From assembly GCA_030248295.1 (NCBI GenBank), contig JASANH010000091.1:25689-89688 (forward strand): a DNA stretch of 64,000 bases, in the 5' to 3' direction. The notes beneath the pieces were generated by a model. That model did not search any database. It saw nothing but the letters and a program-made list of their open reading frames with translations, and was not told the origin of the DNA. The first letter of the stretch is position 1. The number at the start of each line of letters is the position of its first letter. This stretch comes from Mesodorylaimus sp. YZB2_4. Lineage: Eukaryota > Nematoda > Enoplea > Dorylaimida > Dorylaimidae. Shown in pieces: positions 32,885 to 46,612 of the stretch. The translations under genes were made by a program, and so were the position numbers.

Positions 32885-35800
32885 ATGACGACGGATATCG
32901 CTGTAAGGCCGGAATATATCGAGGATCATACATTCGATGAATACGATGAGAATTCTTCGGCTCGCTTATTCGAACGGAGTCGGATTAAGGCCCTAGCTGG
33001 TAAGTAATCTCGGATTAGTCATGTATAGAGTGAGTCATGGAGTGAGGAGAGGGGGTGGTAAAAAGTGTGATTGCTGCACTTTGATACCGTAATAGGATTA
33101 TTTTTGTGGGAATATCTTTAAAAAAGACTAGTTTTTTGTCGGATGAGCTGTTGGTTGCGAGGGATTTGGAATCTTTTGATTACGCTCGAACGAGAAGGAC
33201 CGGACATTGTGTCGGGGGCAATGTAGTGCATTTCATTTGAAGATGGAAACCATTTTATCGTCAAAAAAGGAAATGGGTACGGGCGGACTGGATGGAAGCG
33301 AAACCCGATGGGCGATTTATCGGCTTAGTAGTACTGGGGAAGTGGGCTGGTTACGATGGGTGTTTGAATAGAAAAAAGGGGTTTGGGCAGCTGCGTCTGC
33401 TGGACGAATGCTTGAAGGGAGACGTAAAGAAAAAGTGTGCTGTGAGTTTATTAATAGAAAGAGTGCGCGGCATCGATCTTTGGAAGCAGTTGTTTCTAGT
33501 TTGCAATCGGCGCGGTATGCGAATTTGAGGGGCGGTGACGGGCTTGGATATTGGTACAATCAATGTTCGAACGAGGAGTGTGTTTTGTCGTGTCATTCCC
33601 ATGCATTTTTTAGTTTTTCAAGTTTGAGCGTAATATAGAGGACGAATGTGTTTTCTGGTCGCCGTGTCTCGTTGTACCTTGCTGGCGTGAGAAAAATGGG
33701 CGACTAATGGGCGTGCCTACCTGCGGGGGGGGGGGGCAAATGGTGTGGTGAGGGAATTTTTGAGGGAAATTGATCCGACTAGGGTCGAGCGGAAGTGGGC
33801 TGCGAGAACACTGTTGCGTGTATGTGGGCAGTAGTGGGACGGATGCGCTCTATCGGGGTGCATTGATCGATGATGAGTAATAGCGCCGTACGTGAGTCTA
33901 ATGAGATCGGTCTTCCTTCTTAGCTGGCCCGGGCTGAGCGTCGTTTGCTGGGACTGCCGAGGCCGTATACGGGGAATGAATAGAGGGGTCCACTGGCTGG
34001 CTTATTTAGCTGTTGATGTTGATTTGTCATTGGCTGTCTTCTCTCAAGGCGCATGTAATTATTTCTGTAAGCTAAGCATTAGTCAGTGTGCAAAAAGCAT
34101 TATTGGGTCGGGGGGCTTGTCGAAGATGGAACGGGGCGAGAATGGTCGTATTTGAGGAGTTGGAATTGCTTGTTTGTCAACTGTCCCGTCTCTATTCATT
34201 TTTCGGACGTATGCTGCTCGGGCTGGCCTGTATCGATTCGAGATTGGCACGGGCATAATACAGCCGATAAAACGATGGGTGCATGAAAGATGTTTATGGG
34301 GCATTGATTTTAGCGGGAGCAGTGGGAGCGTGTTGGCATTTCCTGAAGGCTAATCTCTTGTATTGCATCTCGGTGGTGGGCACTCACATGTCAATGAGGA
34401 GACGATGTGTACATAGGAATCGGGATTGACTATTGGGCGAGGTGGTCAAAGGGGCTCAGACGGTGACGCGCTTTCATGCATAGCAAATTAGATTTTTCTC
34501 GATTGATTTCATTAGAAAGTGTGGCAGGCTGTCGTGGTGGCCGTTGAATCGGGTATTGGCAAACAAGAAATGTGGATGGCGGTTGAAGTGGTTTGGATGC
34601 GAGGATAGGGTTGAATAAAGTTGGCCTAGGTTGACAATACTGAGAGCAGGCCCGGGCGAGGGTGACGCATATGTAAGACAAGAGGTTATGAAAGATAAGG
34701 CGTTGTGGGTTAAAGGTTTTGAAACATGAAGTGTGTGCACTTGATATACTTGTGTTATGGTTTGTGCTCAGCGATAAGAGTTGGTTGTTTCTCGTCCGGG
34801 CTGCGTAACGTCTTTACAAGGCCCTCGTGTGGTCGTAGTGCGAACTCGGGTGACAAAGCCTAGTGCATAATAGCAATAAAGGGAAGAACAAACAGACGTA
34901 TCACCGGGGCTTGGTGCAAGGGAGTACCCTTTCTCTCGCTGTGCAATGCTTGTTTGGTCGAAGAGGCTGGTTGCAAGAGGGCCTCGTGAGAGGAGTCTCC
35001 TAGAAAGGAGTTGTTTTTGTGATGGCTCAACGTGGCGCCGTGTGGTCCTTGCCTCGTACCGTAAAAGTATCTTCGAATGTGTCTCAGTCCATGGATTCAG
35101 TGTTGTATGGTGGTAAAGCGGAAGTGATAAGCAGGCCTTATGCGGGGTTTATGGAATGGCGAATAAAGGAATTGGGAGGTGGAGTCGTGTGGAATTATTT
35201 ATATTTATGGAGAATAATTTGGGTTTTGTTTTGTGTTTTTTAGACGAGCGAGAAAATGTGCAAAAGAAGACGTTTACGAAATGGGTCAATTCTCATTTGG
35301 ATCGTGTTCATTGCCGAATACAAGATCTATACACGGATTTAAGGGATGGAAAAATGTTGATCAAATTGTTGGAAGTTTTGAGCGGAGAACGCTTGGTAAA
35401 TTGTTTTTGTGAATTAGAAATTTGAATAATCATAGGAGTTGGATTATAGCCAAAACCGACCAGAGGCAAAATGCGAATTCATTGTTTGGAAAACGTGGAT
35501 AAGGCGCTGCAATTTCTTCGCGACCAACACGTACATTTGGAGAATATGGGTATGTGGGGGTAATTGTGGTTTGGTGAGGGATTTTTCAAAAATTTGGATT
35601 TGTTTTGAAGGTTCGCACGATATTGTCGACGGAAATCCACGCCTGACGTTGGGCTTGATATGGACTATTATTTTACGGTTCCAGGTATGCGAATTGGGGT
35701 GATGTGTGATGATATAGTTTGACGGATTGTGATTATAGATCCAAGGTATCGAATTGTTCGATACGGAAAGCCAAGAAACGAGATCGGCCAAGGAGGCATT

Positions 35801-38800
35801 GTTATTGTGGTGTCAAATGAAAACTGCCGGATATCCGAATGTTAACATTCGAAACTTCACGACGAGCTGGCGAGATGGTTTGGCTTTTAATGCTCTTATT
35901 CACAAACACCGACCGGATTTGATTCAATTTGAAAAATTACAAAAATCGAACGCGCTTTATAATTTGCAAAATTCGTTCGATGTGGCTGAACAACAGTTGG
36001 GTATTACAAAGTTGCTGGACGCCGAAGGTGAGTGATTGAATGTGTTTGAGGGGAGGAAGGGGATAAGATGTGGGGTCGTTTTGCAGATGTCAATGTTGAA
36101 ATGCCGGACGAGAAATCAATTATCACCTATTTGGTCAGTTATTATCATTATTTCAATAAAATGAAGCAAGAAACCATTCAAGGTCGTCGTATTGGAAAGG
36201 TGAGGTTTTTTGTGTCGATTTGTGTCTGATTAGTGATATAAATTGTGGAAATTTGCAGGTCATGAATGAACTGATGGAGAATGAGCGTCAAATTGAAGAA
36301 TATGAACGCCTTTCGTCGGATTTACTGGAATGGATTAGGCGTACTATCGAACAATTAAACGATCGTCGTTTTGTGAACAGTTTGGCTGGAGTACAAAAGC
36401 AATTGGCCGACTTTAATAATTATCGTACGCAGGAGAAACCGCCCAAGTATGCTATTTTTGGGGTTTTGTGTGGCAGAAATAATGAAGTTTACTTTTTAGG
36501 TTTGTTGAGAAAGGAAATTTGGAAGTTTTGCTGTTCACGTTACAATCTCGAATGCGAGCTAATAATCAAAAACCGTATTTGCCGCGCGAAGGAAAGATGT
36601 TGTCGGACATAAATCGAGCTTGGGGTAATCTGGAGAAGGCTGAGCACGAGCGAGAATTGGCGTTGAAAGAAGAACTTATTCGACAAGAGAAGCTTGAGCA
36701 ATTGGCTGCCAGATTCGATCGAAAAGCTGGAATGCGAGAAACTTGGTTGGCCGAAAATCAACGTCTGGTTTCGCAGGTGAGTTCGATTTGTCCGACTTTG
36801 AGGCTTGATTCTGAGGGACTGGCGCCACGCTGCACACAACAGACAGGTTTCAGTGTTTATCAGGCCTTAAAAAGGTATAGGAGAAGCGACCAGTGCCTAG
36901 AAGGGTTTAGCGAGAATAGGGCTTACTTATTACAGGCGGACACTAAAAATGATGGCGCAAACTTGAATTTTCGATCGGATGCGTGGATGGTTTTTTTGGG
37001 GGTTCTGTAGAATGAACAACATCGCTGACTTGGTCTGTGGGAGGGGGGTCAGATCGTCTTCCCAAAGCAGGGGGATCAAAAAGATTGCGGAAAATGAATT
37101 ACGTTTTGATTTAGGACAATTTTGGTGCGGATTTGGCTTCTGTAGAAGCTGCAACGAAAAAGCACGAAGCTATCGAAACGGATATTTACGCTTACGAGGA
37201 AAGGGTACAAGCAGTTGTGGCCGTGGCGCAGGAATTGGAAGCGGAGAATTATCACGATATCGATCGTATTATAGCGAGGTAAGAATTTGTGATTTTTATG
37301 GATTTAGGTGCCAGAAATTGGGTTTTGCAGGAAGGACAATGTTTTGCGTTTGTGGAACTATTTATTGGAATTGTTGTTGGCTCGTCGCGTACGATTGGAA
37401 TTATCGATGGCCGTGCAGAAAATTTTCCAAGAAATGTTCTACGTATCGGATTGGATGGAAGAATTGAAACAACGTTTGTTGAGCGAGGATTATGGCAAGC
37501 ATTTGATGGGCGTGGAAGATTTGCTGCAGAAACATTCATTGATCGAAGGCGATATCAATGTCGTGGGTGATCGAGTCAAAGCCGTAAATCACCAAGCGGA
37601 GAAATTCACTGCTCCCGAGGGACCGGACGGTTCGGGTATGAAGATAGTTTTGGTGCAGTTGGTGATGTTGAAATGTGAAATGTGTATGCATTTAGGTTAT
37701 AAACCAGTCGACCCAACCACTGTGCAAAAGCATATGCAAAACTTGCAACAACAATACGATGATCTGTTGGCTTTGGCGGCCGAGCGAAAACGTCGTCTGG
37801 AGGACAACAAACGTTTGTGCCAGTTTTTCTTGGATGTGGCGGAATTGGAGCAAAGTTTTAAGGAAATGGAGAAATTATTGGCATCGCCCGATGTTGGACA
37901 CGATGTGACCAGTGTGCATTTGCTATTGTCCAAGCATAAGGTATGTGTGGGTGGGGGGGGGGGCTGGGCTGGTAGTTGATAATTGGGTTTTTGTAGAATG
38001 TGGAAGATAATATGGCCTCGATCGAGCGAAATATGAATTCAGTCAGTGATCAAGGCCGAGAATTAATCCAAGAAGGCATACCTGGCTCGGAACAGATTAC
38101 GGAACAGTTGGGAAATATCGAGGAGATGTGGAATGCTTTGAGAAAATTGGCCGATTTGCGTAAACAACGCTTATTGGGAGCGGTTGATTATTATCAGGTA
38201 AAAAATACAGAGAAATTGCATTTGAAGAAGAAAGAATCGATTATTGTTTTTAGTTCTTTGCCGACTGCGACGATGTTGATGCTTGGTTGGTGCAAACGGC
38301 TCGTGTTGTTAGCGCCGAGGATGTCGGGCGTGATGAACAGTCGGTCGAGCAATTGATCAAGAAACACGACGATACTGTGGATGACTTGACTCAATTCCAT
38401 GGCCAGATTGATCAATTGGCATCGCAGGCTGATCAGTTGCCGGCGGAAGTAAGATTGTGGATTAGTCGGAGTAGTGAATTGAATTTCATTTATTTGTTTC
38501 CGATTTTAGGCGAAGAAAGGGCCAGAAATCAAAGAACGTTTGGGAGCTATTGATGAGCGGTATGGTAAAGTACAAGAATTGGCCAAGTTACGAAAGCAAC
38601 GATTGCTGGACGCGTTGGCCTTGTATCGCTTGTTCAACGATGCCGATAGTGTTGAGGCTTGGATCGATGAGAAGGCCAAATTACTGAATTCTCTGTCGCC
38701 CGGCGATGATTTGGAAGAAGTGGAAATTATGCGTCATCGTTTCGAGACGTTGGTGCAAGATATGAATAACCAAGCGCAAAAAGTGGCCACGGTGAATCAA

Positions 38801-41800
38801 TTGGCTCGTCAATTGCTTCACGTCGAACATCCGAATGCTGATGAAATTTTGCAACGACAGAATAAACTGAATGCCAGGTGAGAATGAGAGGGAATGTGTT
38901 GATGCTAGGTTGGAAATGTGGTACTTGATTTCAGATGGGCCCAACTGAAAGATATGGTGGATCGGAAGAAACAAGAATTGGAACAAGCGCATCGCTTGCA
39001 AACGTTCAAAATCGACTGCCAAGAAACTGTCACTTGGATTCAAGACAAGACTCGAGTATTGGAGGATACGGACGAGTTGACAAACGATTTGAGCGGAGTC
39101 ATGAAATTGCAACGTCGTTTGTCGATGATGGAACGCGATTTGGGTGCCATTCAAGCCAAATTAGATCAGTTGGAACAAGAAGCGTCGGCTATAGAAAAGG
39201 AACGACCGCAAGAAGCAAAGATTATTCGCGATAATATTCGTAGAATTCACGAGGTTTGGGAAGTTTTGACGCAACGAGTAAGTAAATTTTGGTGATGATG
39301 AGATTATTTTATAAGAATGGTAATTGTTTCAGGTTCGTGAACACGAAGCTAAATTGGATGAAGCTGGCGATTTGCAGCGATTCTTGCGTGATCTCGATCA
39401 CTTCCAATCGTGGCTTAGTGCTACTCAACGCCAGGTAACTTGGCTTGATTTATGCGTACTTTAAGAAAGTGAATGAAGTATGTTTTGTGTTTAGGTGGCC
39501 AGCGAAGATGAACCGCAAAGCATGAGCGAAGCTGAACAGTTGTTGCAGCAACATTCGGCTATTCGGGAAGAAATCGATAATTACGCGGAAGATTATGCTA
39601 AAATGCGAGCCATGGGAGATCGCGTGACGCAAGATCAAACTGACCCGCAGTACATGTTTTTGAAACAGGTAAATTAGTGGGCGTGGGTTGATGGAAGATT
39701 CGGATGCTTATTGTGTGTGGTTTGGATTTTAGCGTTTGGCCGGCTTGCAAGAAGGATGGGAAGAGCTGCACCGAATGTGGGAGAATCGGCAGCATATGCT
39801 ATCTGAGGCATTGAATTTGCAAATGTTCCTCCGTGACGCTAAGGCGGTAGAAGTATTGCTGAAACAGCAAGAAATGTATCTTGCCAAGGAAGAAGTCCCC
39901 GTAAGTGACGAATGAATGTTCGAATGGAATTTTTGTTAATTGATTTTTGATTTTAGTCGTCATTGGAACAAGCTGAAACTCTGTTGAAAAGACATCAAGA
40001 TTTCTTGACGACGATGGATGCTAATGATGAGAAGATACGCGCCGTGGTTGGATTCGGTGAGCAACTTTGCCAGGAAGGTCATTACGCCGCCGATAAGATA
40101 CACAAGAAAACGAGGAACATTCAAGAGCGTCGCGATGCTAATCGTGAGAGAGCGGCCGCTTTATCGGAAAAATTAAAGGACTCGTTGGCTTTGCAACAAT
40201 TTTTGAGCGATTGCGAGGAGGTATGCAATATTGGGAATATTGTAAGTGGGTTCGATATGATTGAGGAGTTGTGATTTTCAGCTGCGTGAATGGATCGAAG
40301 AGAAGATGATCCGTGCACAGGACGAAACGTATCGCGATGCCAAAACCGTTCATAGCAAATTTATGAGACATCAAGCATTCGAAGCCGAAATACAATCGAA
40401 CAAGGAACGCCTTGAACAATTGCAACAGGTAAGTGCAGTGGCGAGGCGTGGCGCGTGAGTGACGGGATTGCCCTTTGCCTATGGTTTTGTGGTGGTTAAT
40501 CTGTGGTGTTTGTAACCTACTCCCTAGGCGCTGATGACGAATGAAGTACTGAAGCAGGTAAAAGTAGTGGTTCGAAAAGACGGAGTTTAGAGCGTGAATA
40601 TTTATGCATCGATTAGATGTGTGTATAGGCGTTATTTAGGATTTGTTGGCATTGTGTCGATGAATAATGCCAGCTGATGATTGCAGGCCGCTGTACGACT
40701 GACGGCAGAGAAACCTGAATTCACTCGTCAAATCGACCCTCAAATGGCTGAATTGTCGGCCCAGTGGGACGAATTGGAACGTACGACGAAGGATAAAGGC
40801 CAGAAATTGTTCGATGCTAATCGCCAAGCTATTTACGTACAAACGTGCGATGATATGGATGAATGGGTTGACACATTGGAGAAGCAAATGGTGGCGGCGG
40901 AAGATATTCAGGATTTGACCACCGTCAATGTGCTGATGCAGAAACAGCAATTGATCGAAAGCGAGATGGTGAAACGGGCGCAGCAAGTCTATCAATTAGA
41001 GGCGATGGAACCGCAGCTTGAAGAATTACACCCCGAGGAGATACAAGAAATCAAAGCGCATCGGTTAGCCGTGCAGGATAGGTGTGTGGTTTTGTTTTCG
41101 AGTGGTATTTATTGTGAAGCGACTGTAATTTTTTACAGGTTGCAACGATTGCAAGCGCCGTTGGATGATCGACGACGCGCGCTGGAACGCAAGAAGGAAG
41201 CCTATCAGTTTTTGCGTGATGTGGAAGACGAGAAATTGTGGATCGCTGATCGACTGCCGCTGGCTCGCGCACGCACAGTCGGTGATACGTTGTACGATTG
41301 TCATCGATTGCAGAAGAAGACGCAGGTGCGTGAATGGGAATTAAGGCTTGAGTGGAAATTTTTTGGGGGACTAGGGGGCACATCAGTCAGCTGGGACATG
41401 TTCTAACTTTAGGATGGCTTTTGGACACGTGATTATGAAGCCAACCCCTGTAGATTACGGAATAGGGTTTCAGCGGCGGAAATGATCACTCTCGAGTGTC
41501 TCGCGGGAATATCAATGCGTTAGTTGATGTCCAAGTGTGAAACGACTATGGAATTTTTGGGACTTTTCAGACTCTGAAAACTGAAGTGGACAACCACGAG
41601 CAATGGATCCAACGCATTTGTGATAATGGTCGTAAGTTGATCGAGGAAGGACACGAGAATGCTCGAGAATTCGAATTGAAGATTAACGAATTATTGAACG
41701 CTTGGTCGGAATTGAAAGACGCGGTTGAAGATCGTCGCCGCCGTTTGGCCGAAGCCGAGCGTGCTCATCAATATTTGTACGATGCGAACGAGGCGGAGGC

Positions 41801-44800
41801 TTGGATGTCGGAGCAAGAATTATATATGATGACTGATGAACGCGGAAAAGATGAATTCAGTACGGATAATCTGATTAAGAAACACGAACGACATCAACAC
41901 GAAATCGATCAATTTGCGGACACTATTCGCGATCTTGCCGATCGCGCTGAGCGATTGATGCGCCAAGACGCGCCGTTGAGGTTGGTTTGGTGTAGTAGGT
42001 ATTTGTGACAGGTTTTAAGAGAAGGTTTTCTGGTTTCAGTGATCAAGTGGGCGTACGCCAAGCACAGATCGACAAGTCGTACGCTGGCCTGCAAGTTTTG
42101 AGTAAGGAGCGTCGCCACAGATTGGACGGGACATTAGAGTTGTACGGTTTGCATCGCGAGATCGACGATTTGCTGCAATGGATCGCCGAACGCGAAGTGG
42201 TGGCTGGGTCGCACGAGTTGGGTCAGGATTATGAGCATGTTCAGGTTAGTAGCAAATGGAAATCGTAATGGAGTCTGGCGGGATCTTCCCTGGCTGCAAA
42301 CCTTCAACTCCTGGGTTGATGTTTCATAGTCCTGGGCAGGCTCGCCTCGCTTCAGTCGGACTTCGGTCGGCCGTATTCTCTTCTACGCCTGCTAGGCTTG
42401 GTTACATTAGCATCGGCTTTTGGACTTGGATCGAACGTTGGGTTTGATTTTCAGATGTTGCAAGAGCGTTTCCATCAGTTTGCACGGGAAACAGAAGCGA
42501 TTGGAACGGAGCGTGTCGCGCGTGCCAACGAAGATTGTGATCAGTTGATTGCTGCCCAACATCAGGATGCGCCGACCATTGCGCTATGGAAGGACAATTT
42601 AAACGAGGCGTGGGAAAATCTATTAGAATTAATTGATACGAGGACACAAATGTTGGAAGCCAGTTTGAAATTGCATAAGTTTTTCCACGATTGTCGCGAC
42701 ACATTGTCGAGAATATTGGTGAGTAGGGTTTAGATAGTGAGGTGATGATAGGAGCGACATTCGTGCCTAGGATAGCGCCGGGTCGTGGCCTAGAAGCGGT
42801 TAAGGCGTCTGCCTCTCACGCTGGGTGCGCACTTACAGGGGAGGGTTCGACTCCCGCCAGTGTCAAAATTAATTACCTGGACAATCGTATCAGATATACT
42901 GTATTTTTCCTAGCTCTCGAGTGTGCTGTTAATGCTGGGATATGGAGAAAGCATGACATAACATTCGTATATTGTTATAGGAGAAAACTCATAGCATGCC
43001 AGAAGAATTGGGTCGAGACGCGAGTAGCGTTGGAGCTCTTCAAAGGAAACATACGAATTTTATAACGGATTTGCAATCTTTGGAAGCGCAAGTGAAACAA
43101 ATTCAACAGGACGCTCGAGATTTGCAAGCAGCTTATGCGGGCGATAAAGCATTGGAAATTCAAGCGAGAGAAACGGAAGTGGTGAATGCTTGGCGTCAAT
43201 TGCAAGGCATGGTCGATGCGAGGAGGTTCAAACTGGCCGATACGAGCGATCTGTTTAAGTTCATGCAAATGGTCAGGGACTTGCTCTTGTGGATGGAGGA
43301 AGTCAAACGGGATATGAGCACGCAGGAAAGACCCAAGTATGTTCTGAGGTCATGATTTCCAAGGGTTAGTATGTGAAGGGAGGGTCAGCGAGTGTGTGCT
43401 GAGTCCTTTGGATAATCTTGCTGGTGGTGGGTATCGGACTAGTACAATGATTGTTCTTGCAGGGATGTAAGTGGAGTGGAGTTATTGATGAACAACCATC
43501 AATCGCTGAAAGCAGAAATCGACGCACGCGAGGCGAATTTTGGAATTTGCATCACATTGGGTCGTGATTTATTGAATCGAAAACATTATGCTTCGTCGGA
43601 AATTGAAAAGAAATTGATCAAATTGACAACTGAACGCGCTGAAATGATGCGACGTTGGGAGGATAGATGGGAATATTTACAATTGAGTAAGTGATGATGG
43701 ACTTGGAAAAAGGGCAAGCTATATCTAATGGAGATTCGATTGTTTAGTTTTGGAAGTTTATCAGTTCGCCCGAGACGCTGCGGTAGCTGATGCTTGGTTA
43801 TCGGCGCAGGAACCATATCTGTTATCACGGGATTACGGGGTGAGTGATTTTTTGGTTTTGATGAGCGATTAATGTACTTAAATTTTGTTTCGTTTTTTTA
43901 GCGTTCGCTTGAAGAAGTTTTGAAATTGATTAAAAAACACGAGGCGTTTGAAAAATCATCGGCTGCACAAGAAGAACGCTTCCAGGCTTTGGAGAAATTG
44001 ACCACAGTAAGTGACCTCGGAATGTTATGATTTGGTGAGCAGGTATGATGATTAATTTTTTTAGTTCGAATTAAAAGAACTACAACGACATCAAGACGAG
44101 GAAGAAAAGAAACGTCGAACAGCTAGTGGAAAAGTTCCGACTCCGAAAACGAGTCCAGAAAAGTATGTGTTTAGACGACACGAATCAGGCACGATGGTTT
44201 ATTTTGTTGGTTGTTTCAGAGTTGAAACGACTTTCCCAGCTGAACCGGGCGTTCCTCGTACGGAGACTACCTTAGGACACGAACACGAAGGTAAGACGGG
44301 TTTTTTGATGCAGTGGGTTTGTTAGATCTGCCTCCGCTGACCAGTCTGGCTATGAGATCGAGATGAGTATGACGAAACCGTTATCAACGTCCCGCGCTTA
44401 CGAGATAACCTTAGTTGGAATGCGCATCGTTGAGTTGTGTAGAGATTGGTGTACTCCAGCCGAGAACGTGTGCATGATCGATGAGTAGTTTATTTCGAGT
44501 TAGGACGCATGTGAGAAGTGTATATTTGGTTTTTGTTTTGTTGTTGAAGCTTTGTCTTCTTCAATATCGTCGCCGATGTCATCGTTTTTGAACGAGACTT
44601 CGGTCAGCGAAAGTGCTGTTGGTGTTGGTTTGGGTGTGGTGGCTGCATCGACTCCGAAATCGGCACGATCTGGTGATGGGTCGCTGGATGTAACGTCGTC
44701 GCCTATTCAGTCGCCCGCTTCGAGCAGAAGTAGCAAGAGGTCGAAACATCGAGGAGGTGCATTTGGGATGGGTTTGAGTTTTATTAATTTAATTTCTGTT

Positions 44801-46612
44801 GCGTGGCTTGCGCGCTTCATTCTTTGGTTTATTTCTCAAGGGGATAGTTTGCGGATGCGGTAAATCGACGGGGTAGTATCGAGGTGATAAATCCGGGTGT
44901 GCTGGTAGTGTCTTTTGTCGCTCGCTTTGGTTTAATCCGATAGATCTAATAAGACAGGTTAGAATTTGGTGAGCTAACTATCCACCCTTTTCCTGTAATC
45001 TCTCTCGGCCTACCCGTGCGGAAAGTTGCGTGCTTTGGTGGTGGAGTTGCGGTGTGTGCTGGCCCGGCTACTATGCCTGTTCGTTTCCTGTCTGTTGTGT
45101 GTGCAGAACACGCTGCTGGTGCTATGGCTTCTACGGCGGCTGGTCTACCGTCTCAGCTTTCCACTACTACAGCATCTGCTCCATCTCATGGTTCAGCTGC
45201 CACTGGCACTGCCACTTCTTCTAAACCGGCCGAGTATCGACCGCCGCCTAGTAAGTGGCTGCGTGTGGTGACCTTATTCGGTTGTGCGTGGTGTCTAGTA
45301 CTTGGTGGTGGCTTCGCTTGGTGTCTAGGAAATGCGCAGCAAAAGCATCTTATCCGCGATTCGGTGTGATAGCGATGGTGGACCGCGTTGCGTGGACTAG
45401 AACGATAGGAGAGCATACCTGTTGCATGTTTGCGGAAAGGTCTGATGAGTCAAGGATGCAGAGGGGTAATATATTGTTTGCAAAAAATCTTGCGGGTTTT
45501 TCAATTTCTCTCTTCTTGCCTAAATTAGAAGCCAGAGCTTTCAAAGGATTGCAAGCTTCCGAAGGAGGGGGCTGGCGTTTAAGTTTGACACGGCACAGAC
45601 ATTTCGATCCGTACGATGCAGCTGGTAAGATTTGAAGAATGGAACTGAGGGGTGGTGGAGGGCGCATCTTGTGTTGGTGCTGGCAACCTAAGATTAACAA
45701 GCACCCACTGTCGAGGCATGGGAAGATGGGGATCGTGCACTGAGTATAATATTTCGAGGATGAAGGAAAGTGTTATCTAAACTGCACCTATAGGGGACGA
45801 GAGGTTGAGGGAGCATTTGCTGACACTTACTTGCTGACCTAGGACTAACTTGCTCATAGCTGCTGGGCAAACAGCCGTGGAACGCTTGTTGATGGGCATG
45901 CTTGCATGTATATTTCGATACTTGTGCTTTGCACTCCACAGTAAGAAGTGTCCCACTCGTGCTTGTTGGCAGCATTCTAACCTGGTCTGTCCGATGTCCT
46001 TAGCTAACAGGGTGATCTCGCGGGGTGGCTTGGTGTCTAATTCTGTGTGCATCTTTCAGGTACTGAGACGGCCGAAGGATTCGAGGGCACCTTGGTACGG
46101 AAGTGTACGATGGAACCTTTCGGCAAGAAGTCGACGAATCGATCGTGGGATAAGATGTACTTCGCCATTCGCGGAAATCAGCTGTTCGCGTACAAGGACC
46201 AGAGGCATAAGGTAAGTGGGGGCGGTGAGTGCAGCGAGGCGGGGACTGTACGATTGGTGTTTAGGACGACGACGAGCCGATCAGGGGAGAACTGGCAATC
46301 AATTTGGTCGGATGTTCGGCTGAGGTGGCGGCTGATTACCAGAAACGTCGGCACGTGTTCTCACTTCGTCTCGGCAATGGTGCTGAATACCTATTCCAGG
46401 CTCGCGATGACGTAAGCTTGTATCTGGATGTATTCAGGGCTTTGTGCAAAGTCTGTTCTGTGTAGGACGACATGCATCGGTGGTTGCAGCACTTGCAAGT
46501 GGCAACATCGGGACAAGGCCAAGAAGAAGGTCCGGGTCGTTCGTCGACGCTGCCGCCGTCCCAACAACCCCCTCCAAAAAAGAAAGGCTTCTTCACTCTG
46601 AAGAAGAAATAA
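32885..46612 (+). CDS. SPTB/SPTBN: beta-Spectrin, complete
   Basis: Thirty-six exons join in frame to about 2395 aa. First: 32885-32999, 35244-35395, 35450-35549, 35611-35684, 35739-36027, 36087-36199, 36259-36446, 36500-36776. Last: 45107-45250, 46060-46211, 46265-46411, 46466-46612. beta-Spectrin pairs with alpha-spectrin to form the membrane skeleton and binds actin, ankyrin and phosphoinositides. Order: two CH domains (about 45-275; [31 protein letters not shown]), tandem spectrin repeats (about 300-2090; [20 protein letters not shown] and [20 protein letters not shown] motifs), a Ser/Thr/Ala/Pro linker, and a PH domain (about 2250-2365; [29 protein letters not shown]). It ends with a Lys-rich tail like vertebrate SPTBN. 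Intron 1 is 2.2 kb; most others are 50-70 nt. Confidence 0.97.
36500..40428 (+). other. beta-Spectrin middle exons (coordinates)
   Basis: Exons assigned in this stretch: 36500-36776, 37115-37278, 37331-37635, 37696-37940, 37997-38197, 38254-38448, 38510-38877, 38935-39277, 39333-39434, 39495-39668, 39733-39900, 39957-40220, 40282-40428. All junctions are GT-AG and phases agree. They encode the first group of spectrin repeats. Confidence 0.93.
40528..40557 (+). other. Candidate optional 30-nt microexon in beta-spectrin
   Basis: TCCCTAG precedes GCGCTGATGACG, and AAGCAG is followed by GTAAAAG, giving ten codons ([10 protein letters not shown]) in phase 0 between exons 40282-40428 and 40687-41081. 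Vertebrate beta-spectrins align without it, so it would be a lineage-specific or alternative insert after about residue 1328. It could also be chance. Confidence 0.4.
42275..42406 (+). mobile_element. TGTAACC-ended MITE-like element (beta-spectrin intron)
   Basis: A 5'-truncated copy: TTCCCTGGCTGCAAACC, CCTGGGTTGATGTTTCA, TCAGTCGGACTTCGGTCGGC, then CTACGCCTGCTAGGCTTGG and terminal GGTTACA, all in the family order. Confidence 0.6.
42779..42968 (+). mobile_element. tRNA-derived SINE copy 4 (best preserved)
   Basis: The head GGGTCGTGGCCTAGAAGCGG is followed by TTAAGGCGTCTGCCTCTCAC, a long variable arm, and the B box GGTTCGACTCC at about 42844. This is the organisation of a class II (Leu/Ser-type) tRNA. 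The unrelated tail contains CTCTCGAGTGTGCTG and GGATATGGAGAAAGCATGAC. It sits in a 262-bp beta-spectrin intron that would otherwise be about 70 bp. Confidence 0.8.

Larger units (their letters stand above)
40687..44756 (+). other. beta-Spectrin distal exons (coordinates)
   Basis: Exons assigned: 40687-41081, 41139-41325, 41571-41980, 42040-42244, 42455-42718, 42981-43336, 43463-43686, 43748-43839, 43902-44006, 44065-44162, 44220-44290, 44550-44756. They include the conserved region aligning with the distal, ankyrin-binding repeats of vertebrate beta-spectrins ([32 protein letters not shown]), then the Ser-rich linker. Two introns here carry a MITE and a SINE. Confidence 0.93.

Noticed and set aside
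42779..42860. Possible functional tRNA-Leu/Ser gene
   Set aside because: The A/B-box arrangement is present but acceptor-stem pairing is not, and the same head recurs attached to a common SINE tail.
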